NCBI GenBank assembly: GCA_025450555.1
Contig: JANWHF010000057.1
Coordinates: 1 to 8,810 of the forward strand
DNA length: 8,810 nt
Source of the DNA: Tepidisphaeraceae bacterium
GTDB taxonomy: Bacteria; Planctomycetota; Phycisphaerae; Tepidisphaerales; Tepidisphaeraceae
Direction: 5' to 3'
The translations under genes were made by a program, and so were the position numbers. The notes beneath the pieces were generated by a model, which saw only the letters and a program-made list of their open reading frames with translations, was not told the origin of the DNA and ran no database searches. Within the stretch, counting starts at the first letter, position 1; the number at the start of each line of letters is the position of its first letter. Positions 4,695-8,810 of the stretch are shown here, one piece after another.

Positions 4695-7538
4695 ATGTCC
4701 AAGTCGAACGGTCGTCTTTCCCCGTCAATTCAGGAACTTCAACGGTCAAAGAGAGTCAAGGCGCGTGCCCTTCTGGGTGCCGCTGCGATTGAAACGCTCG
4801 AACAGCGCAGGCTGCTGTCGGCGACTTTTGGGACGCCGGTGACGGTGCCGTTGGAACAAGGCTCTCCTATCCTTTCCATGGCCGTTGGCGATCTGAATGG
4901 CGACGGCCGGGCTGACCTGGTCATTTCCAATTCCCCAGCCACGGGTGGCGGACCGAACGTACAAGTTCTGCTCAGCAACGGCGACGGGACCTTCAAGCCC
5001 GAGTCGGACGTCATCCTTCAGCCGAACCTCAACAACGCTCCGTACACTGCCATCGCCGACGTCAATGGGGATCACATTCCAGACATCCTCCAATCCGACT
5101 TTGTATTCGCTGGAAACGGCACTACGGTTGCCCAGGGCGGAGTCGGCATCGCGCTGGGAAATGGCGATGGGACGTTTACAGATGCCCTCGACTTTGCCCA
5201 CTCCGACAATACCCCACTGAGTTTTGTGACCGCGGATCTCAACCACGATGGAAAGACAGATTTGGTGATCAGCACCGCTGGAGTTCCCGGTTCGGGGTTT
5301 GCCACCATCTCTTTTTCTCCTGGGAAGGGTGACGGTACCTTTACAAATAGCGGGGGTCAGATCGAAAACCACCCCAGCGACAGCATCGCGCTGGCCGATT
5401 TCCGCCACAACGGGTTGCTTGACCTGGCGACGCCTTATGGGGTGGAGAAGAGCAACAATGATGGCAGCTTCTCTACGCCCTTTTCCTACCCAGCCGGCAA
5501 TGGCCTTGGACGCGTGATCGTTGGCGACTTCAATGGCGACGGACTCCCCGATATCGCGCTGGCGCCCGATGACACCCAAACGACTCAGGCCGCTGACATC
5601 ACGATCCTGATCAACAACGGTCAGCAGGGATTCAATGCCAGCACGGTTCCGATCAGTGCAACGGCGACTGACCTTGCCGGTCTTACTTCTGCTGATATCG
5701 ACGGCGATGGGCACGTGGATCTGATTGGTACTCTTGGCCCCGGCTCGGCCGATCATGCCAACAATCTGTTCGTACTTCCTGGCAATGGCGATGGGACCTT
5801 TGGTACGCCGCAGTTCACAGCGATGCATACCGATGCCGGACAGGTCGAAATCGGTGACGTCTATGGCCTCGGCCGGCCTGATGTGGTCGTCCTCAATCCG
5901 GTTGACGATACGGCAACTGTTTTCCCAAATACCGCGCTGGGCGTGACGACCACGACCTTGACGGCCAACTCGACCACAGCGGTTACTGGCGACCCGCTTC
6001 AGCTTATCGCGGCCATCAAGGGCGGCGGTACCGCTGCGCCCACCGGCACTATCACCTTTCTGGATGGTTCGACGCCAATCGGCACCGCGCCGGTGCGCAC
6101 CGACGGGCGCGCCATCCTGACCATCACGACGCTTGCTGCCGGCGATCATACTATTACCGCAAGCTACGGCGGCGATACGCACTTTGGTGCTTCGACCTCC
6201 GCTGCCGATACCGAAACAATCCAAAGCGCTTCCCAGCACAATGCGGCCGAAGTGTCGGTGCAGGTCGCGGCAGTATCTCTCCCCTCGGTGGTTGTACCAG
6301 GCGACAAGGGAACGATATCGCTGACCTTTACCAACAACGGAAACGCGGTCGTCTCGGGGCATCTCAATGTTCAGCTCTACGCCTCGGCCAGCGGCGCTAT
6401 CGACGCCAACGCAGTGCAGTTTTCCATTCCGGCGCTGAACGCGAAATCGATCAAGCTCAAGCCGGGCAGTTCCATGAAGTTCACCACGAAGTTCATCGTG
6501 CCGGTGACCTTGAAGGCACGTACCTATAATCTGATCGTTCGCGGAGTTCCCGGCGCGGGTCTGACAAGCAACCAGGTGTTCGGCGGGGCGGTCACCAGTT
6601 CGCTGATCAGCCTTGTGTCGGAATTTGGTACCGTCGGTAATCGGAAAAATGTCACGCTCGTTCATCAGAACCCGGACGGTTCACAAACGCTCTATTCGCT
6701 GCACGGCCCCGGCACCGGCACTGTTGACGCCGCCTCGACCGGCATCACCCTTAATAGTACATCCGGCGCTTCACAGCTTAAGATCGTCACGCGCGGCGGA
6801 TCGAAATTGGTTTCAGTTACTTCCTTGACCGTCAACGGCTCCCTGGGCAAATTCATCGCCCCCAACACTGCGAATCTGACCAATGTCAATGTCAGCGGTT
6901 CGGTCGGCCAGATGACCGTTGGTAACATCGTCAGCGGCTCGGTTAAGATCGGATCGGCCGGCAAGCTCACGCTTGGCACACTCAGTGGAACGAGCCTTAC
7001 TTCCACCGGCGCAATCGGTTCGCTGGACGTGAATACCTGGACCGGCTCCAACGTCATGACCCTTGCCGCCACTTCGATTGGCAAGCTTTCTTCCAAAGGC
7101 GAATTCGATCCGACGGTGAGCCTGCATGGCGGCGGGGAGGCGCTGCGATCGGCAAACATCGGCGGCGCCGTTAAAAATGCACAATGGGCCATCCACGGCA
7201 ATGTCGGTTCGGTGCTCATCAACGGCGCCTGCAGCGATATGGGCATCTTCGCCGGCACCGACTTTGGACCCGACAATGCCCGTGGCGGTGGCGATGACAC
7301 CTTCGCCACCGGCACCATCGGAGCTCTGGTGATCGGCGGAAACGTCACGGGATGCCTCTTCGCGGCAGGAATTAGTTCCGATGGAAGGAGCCTGCTGCCC
7401 GGCTCTTCGATCACCGTGATTAACGTCAAAGGCACCGTTGATACCAATAGCGCCATCATCGCGGCGAGCCTCCCGCCGATCGCGGTCATTAATGGGTCGC
7501 CGGTGAAGACGGCGGGTAATAAGACATTCGAAATCTAG
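4695..7538 (+). CDS. LEPR-XLL / FG-GAP repeat multidomain surface protein
   Basis: A 947-residue protein with the layout of planctomycete extracellular proteins. The N-terminus is basic and lacks a clear hydrophobic signal core. It carries LEQRRLL (35-41), matching the LEPR-XLL motif with Gln for Pro. Residues 50-412 form an FG-GAP/VCBS region with seven repeats beginning at about 65, 121, 180, 234, 277, 333 and 388, suggesting a seven-bladed beta-propeller. Calcium-type loops DxNGDG-like occur in most repeats but are degraded in the fourth (DFRHNG) and seventh (DVYGLG). Companion NGDGTF turns occur at 95-100, 156-161 and 364-369, with degraded versions between. Residues about 417-510 are an Ig-like domain of the Big_3 type, and 516-635 look CARDB-like (VVPGDKGTISLTFTNNG). 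Residues 640-947 are Gly/Ser/Thr/Val-rich with recurring IG.L-type strands, suggesting a beta-solenoid. There is no PEP-CTERM or LPXTG anchor. It is probably exported or cell-surface; adhesion or carbohydrate binding is only a guess. Confidence 0.92.
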   Translation: MSKSNGRLSPSIQELQRSKRVKARALLGAAAIETLEQRRLLSATFGTPVTVPLEQGSPILSMAVGDLNGDGRADLVISNSPATGGGPNVQVLLSNGDGTFKPESDVILQPNLNNAPYTAIADVNGDHIPDILQSDFVFAGNGTTVAQGGVGIALGNGDGTFTDALDFAHSDNTPLSFVTADLNHDGKTDLVISTAGVPGSGFATISFSPGKGDGTFTNSGGQIENHPSDSIALADFRHNGLLDLATPYGVEKSNNDGSFSTPFSYPAGNGLGRVIVGDFNGDGLPDIALAPDDTQTTQAADITILINNGQQGFNASTVPISATATDLAGLTSADIDGDGHVDLIGTLGPGSADHANNLFVLPGNGDGTFGTPQFTAMHTDAGQVEIGDVYGLGRPDVVVLNPVDDTATVFPNTALGVTTTTLTANSTTAVTGDPLQLIAAIKGGGTAAPTGTITFLDGSTPIGTAPVRTDGRAILTITTLAAGDHTITASYGGDTHFGASTSAADTETIQSASQHNAAEVSVQVAAVSLPSVVVPGDKGTISLTFTNNGNAVVSGHLNVQLYASASGAIDANAVQFSIPALNAKSIKLKPGSSMKFTTKFIVPVTLKARTYNLIVRGVPGAGLTSNQVFGGAVTSSLISLVSEFGTVGNRKNVTLVHQNPDGSQTLYSLHGPGTGTVDAASTGITLNSTSGASQLKIVTRGGSKLVSVTSLTVNGSLGKFIAPNTANLTNVNVSGSVGQMTVGNIVSGSVKIGSAGKLTLGTLSGTSLTSTGAIGSLDVNTWTGSNVMTLAATSIGKLSSKGEFDPTVSLHGGGEALRSANIGGAVKNAQWAIHGNVGSVLINGACSDMGIFAGTDFGPDNARGGGDDTFATGTIGALVIGGNVTGCLFAAGISSDGRSLLPGSSITVINVKGTVDTNSAIIAASLPPIAVINGSPVKTAGNKTFEI

Positions 7539-8809
7539 AATCGGTACCACGCCGTCTTTTCCTGCTTGGGCGGCTCGCTCTTGAGAAGCGACTTCAGATT
7601 GTAGTGCGTATAGCGCGTCTCGCTGGCGACGTTCCTGCCGTCGGCGTTGGCCACCCAGAAGTCCAGCGTATCCGGCTCGAACAGGACCGACTGGATATTG
7701 CTCTTCATGCAGACCGGCGGGTCCATCAGGTGGCGCGCCGAGCCGGCATTGAAATGGCCAAATTGCTCTTTCACGCGGCTCGATAGAGTCACGTACCTGT
7801 CGCCGGCCGAGAGCAACACGCTGTCGGGCTGAGGATTGGGGAGCAACGGGTTGAATTGCCCCGGGTCAATGGTCTGGAAGATTGTAGGCGTTGCGTGGAT
7901 CCCGACTGCGCGGTGCGTCTTGCCGTCGGAAACGACGTAATAGTACTCACACGTGCGCGGCCCCTGTTTCAAAATCGCTAATGCTTCGTCCAGCGAATTC
8001 GCCTTTTCCATCACTTCGCGCAGCAGGTGAGCCATCGGCTTGCCGTCCCATTCGCCCTGGCCTTTGCCACCCATTTCGCCGATGCTGATTCCCTTTTCAT
8101 TCATCGCGGTGACGGTACCAATGAACCCGGCATAGCCAACATTCACCCAGGCATTTCCGTAGTCAGGCTGATAGACCATCACCACCGCATTCTGTTCCAA
8201 TCCGACGCCACGCAGATAATCCAGCACCCGGCCATGGTACATATGCCCATCGGCCACCGCTTTTCCGAAGATCGAAAAACCGCTGCAGTGGAACAGCTCA
8301 GGGAAGAAGTTCGCCAGCCGCGCTTCCTGGCGATCCATGCCGCAGGCGTCGGCCATGGCATCCATCTCGCGAAGGTACCTTGGATCCATGAAGGGCTGGA
8401 GGCGCGCTTCGGCTGATTCGACTTCGCCGATGAACCATTTACCGCGATCGAAGGAGCTGCCGACGCCGACGCCGTACAGAATGCGCTGCGCCACCGCGCG
8501 AATTTCCGGCTCCAGCAGCTTGCCCTGCTGGCGGCCCATTTCTTCCGGTGATCCTTTGAGGAAGAGCACGCGCGTTCCATCGATCATTTCCAGGCGTCCC
8601 TTGCCATAGCTGGCGACCAGCTCGCGCTCGCCGGTGGCGGGTCCAAGCGTCGGGGCTTTCTCCGTCGCCATGATGGGAGCGATGTGGAGGAATTTGGCCA
8701 GGTGTGAAAGCGCTACCGTCTGCACGTCTTCATTTGTCGCGGCTTTCAGCGCCCAGGCCGATTCAGGGAGCGGGGCAACGAGCTTTTCATCCGTGATTTC
8801 GATCTTCAC
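7535..8809 (-). CDS. C45-family Ntn-hydrolase / acyltransferase-like protein (5' end probably outside the window)
   Basis: The visible 424 residues match the C45 autoproteolytic acyltransferase/hydrolase family (isopenicillin-N / 6-APA acyltransferase-like, Ntn-hydrolase superfamily). The key block is FHCSGFSIFGKAVADG (173-188), with Cys175 as the expected nucleophile exposed by self-cleavage after His174. It is followed by YHGRVLDY (191-198, R194 and D197) and MNEKGISIGEMGG (236-248), all in the family order. A pro-segment with LKGSPEEMGRQQGKLL (84-99), also typical, precedes the cysteine. The family cleaves or transfers amide-linked acyl groups, and the substrate of most bacterial members is unknown. 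A GTG at 8809-8807 could be the start, but it sits at the very edge and the first 60 residues are not family-like, so the true start may lie upstream and could include a signal peptide. The gene converges on the surface-protein gene, with the two stop codons overlapping. Confidence 0.85.
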   Translation of the reverse strand: MKIEITDEKLVAPLPESAWALKAATNEDVQTVALSHLAKFLHIAPIMATEKAPTLGPATGERELVASYGKGRLEMIDGTRVLFLKGSPEEMGRQQGKLLEPEIRAVAQRILYGVGVGSSFDRGKWFIGEVESAEARLQPFMDPRYLREMDAMADACGMDRQEARLANFFPELFHCSGFSIFGKAVADGHMYHGRVLDYLRGVGLEQNAVVMVYQPDYGNAWVNVGYAGFIGTVTAMNEKGISIGEMGGKGQGEWDGKPMAHLLREVMEKANSLDEALAILKQGPRTCEYYYVVSDGKTHRAVGIHATPTIFQTIDPGQFNPLLPNPQPDSVLLSAGDRYVTLSSRVKEQFGHFNAGSARHLMDPPVCMKSNIQSVLFEPDTLDFWVANADGRNVASETRYTHYNLKSLLKSEPPKQEKTAWYRF

Positions 8810-8810
8810 C

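Noticed and set aside
4746..6665. A 639-codon open frame on the minus strand opposite the surface-protein gene
   Set aside because: Its product is rich in Arg, Gly, Asp and His with no domain or membrane pattern, whereas the plus strand shows clear domain repeats. GC-rich codon choice in the sense frame leaves few antisense stops.
7497..7514. Short GC hairpin (about five pairs around a 7-nt loop) near the end of the surface-protein gene
   Set aside because: It has no T-run on either strand and is within coding sequence, so chance pairing in GC-rich DNA explains it.
6692..7550. Two further antisense open frames (265 and 245 codons) opposite the C-terminal repeats
   Set aside because: They overlap each other in different frames and mirror the low-complexity Gly/Ser/Thr/Val repeats of the sense protein. 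No coding motif or ribosome-binding site was seen.
7542..7560. Possible intrinsic terminator CGGT-loop-GCCG followed by TCTTTT after the surface-protein gene
   Set aside because: The stem has only four pairs, one of them a wobble, and it lies inside the coding end of the opposite gene. It is too weak to call.

Overview
The window looks like a chromosomal segment of a planctomycete, possibly from the Phycisphaerae/Tepidisphaerales side of the phylum (an inference). The strongest clue is the N-terminus of the large secreted-type protein at 4695-7538. It carries an LEPR-XLL-like motif (LEQRRLL) followed by FG-GAP/VCBS repeats, an Ig-like domain, a CARDB-like domain and a repetitive C-terminus, an architecture typical of giant planctomycete surface proteins. 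The GC-rich composition and the mostly weak Shine-Dalgarno sequences agree with this.

Layout. Positions 1-3521, minus strand: a compact three-gene operon read from right to left. It encodes a MoxR-family AAA+ ATPase (2502-3521), a DUF58/vWA protein (1581-2486) and a BatA-type membrane-anchored vWA protein (1-1574, running off the left edge). Gaps are 15 and 6 nt. Positions 3522-3792: a divergent intergenic region with a perfect 18-nt inverted repeat (3615-3668). Positions 3793-4512, plus strand: 6-phosphogluconolactonase. Positions 4513-4694: a 182-nt leader with a TATAAT hexamer and a small nested stem. Positions 4695-7538, plus strand: the LEPR-XLL/FG-GAP multidomain protein. Positions 7535-8809, minus strand: a C45-family Ntn-hydrolase/acyltransferase, convergent with the previous gene. 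The two stop codons overlap within a CTAG.

How the genes fit together. The MoxR/DUF58/BatA set is a recognised module in which a MoxR ATPase is thought to act as a chaperone for vWA proteins; both vWA proteins here keep their metal-ion (MIDAS) residues. The lactonase is an oxidative pentose-phosphate enzyme with no visible link to that module. The surface protein and the C45 enzyme are neighbours only by convergent orientation, so no shared pathway can be claimed.

No tRNA, rRNA, CRISPR array, transposase or phage gene was seen. The parts most worth a second look are the conserved-looking but functionally unassigned C-terminal domain of the surface protein, its non-classical N-terminus, and the intergenic inverted repeat.
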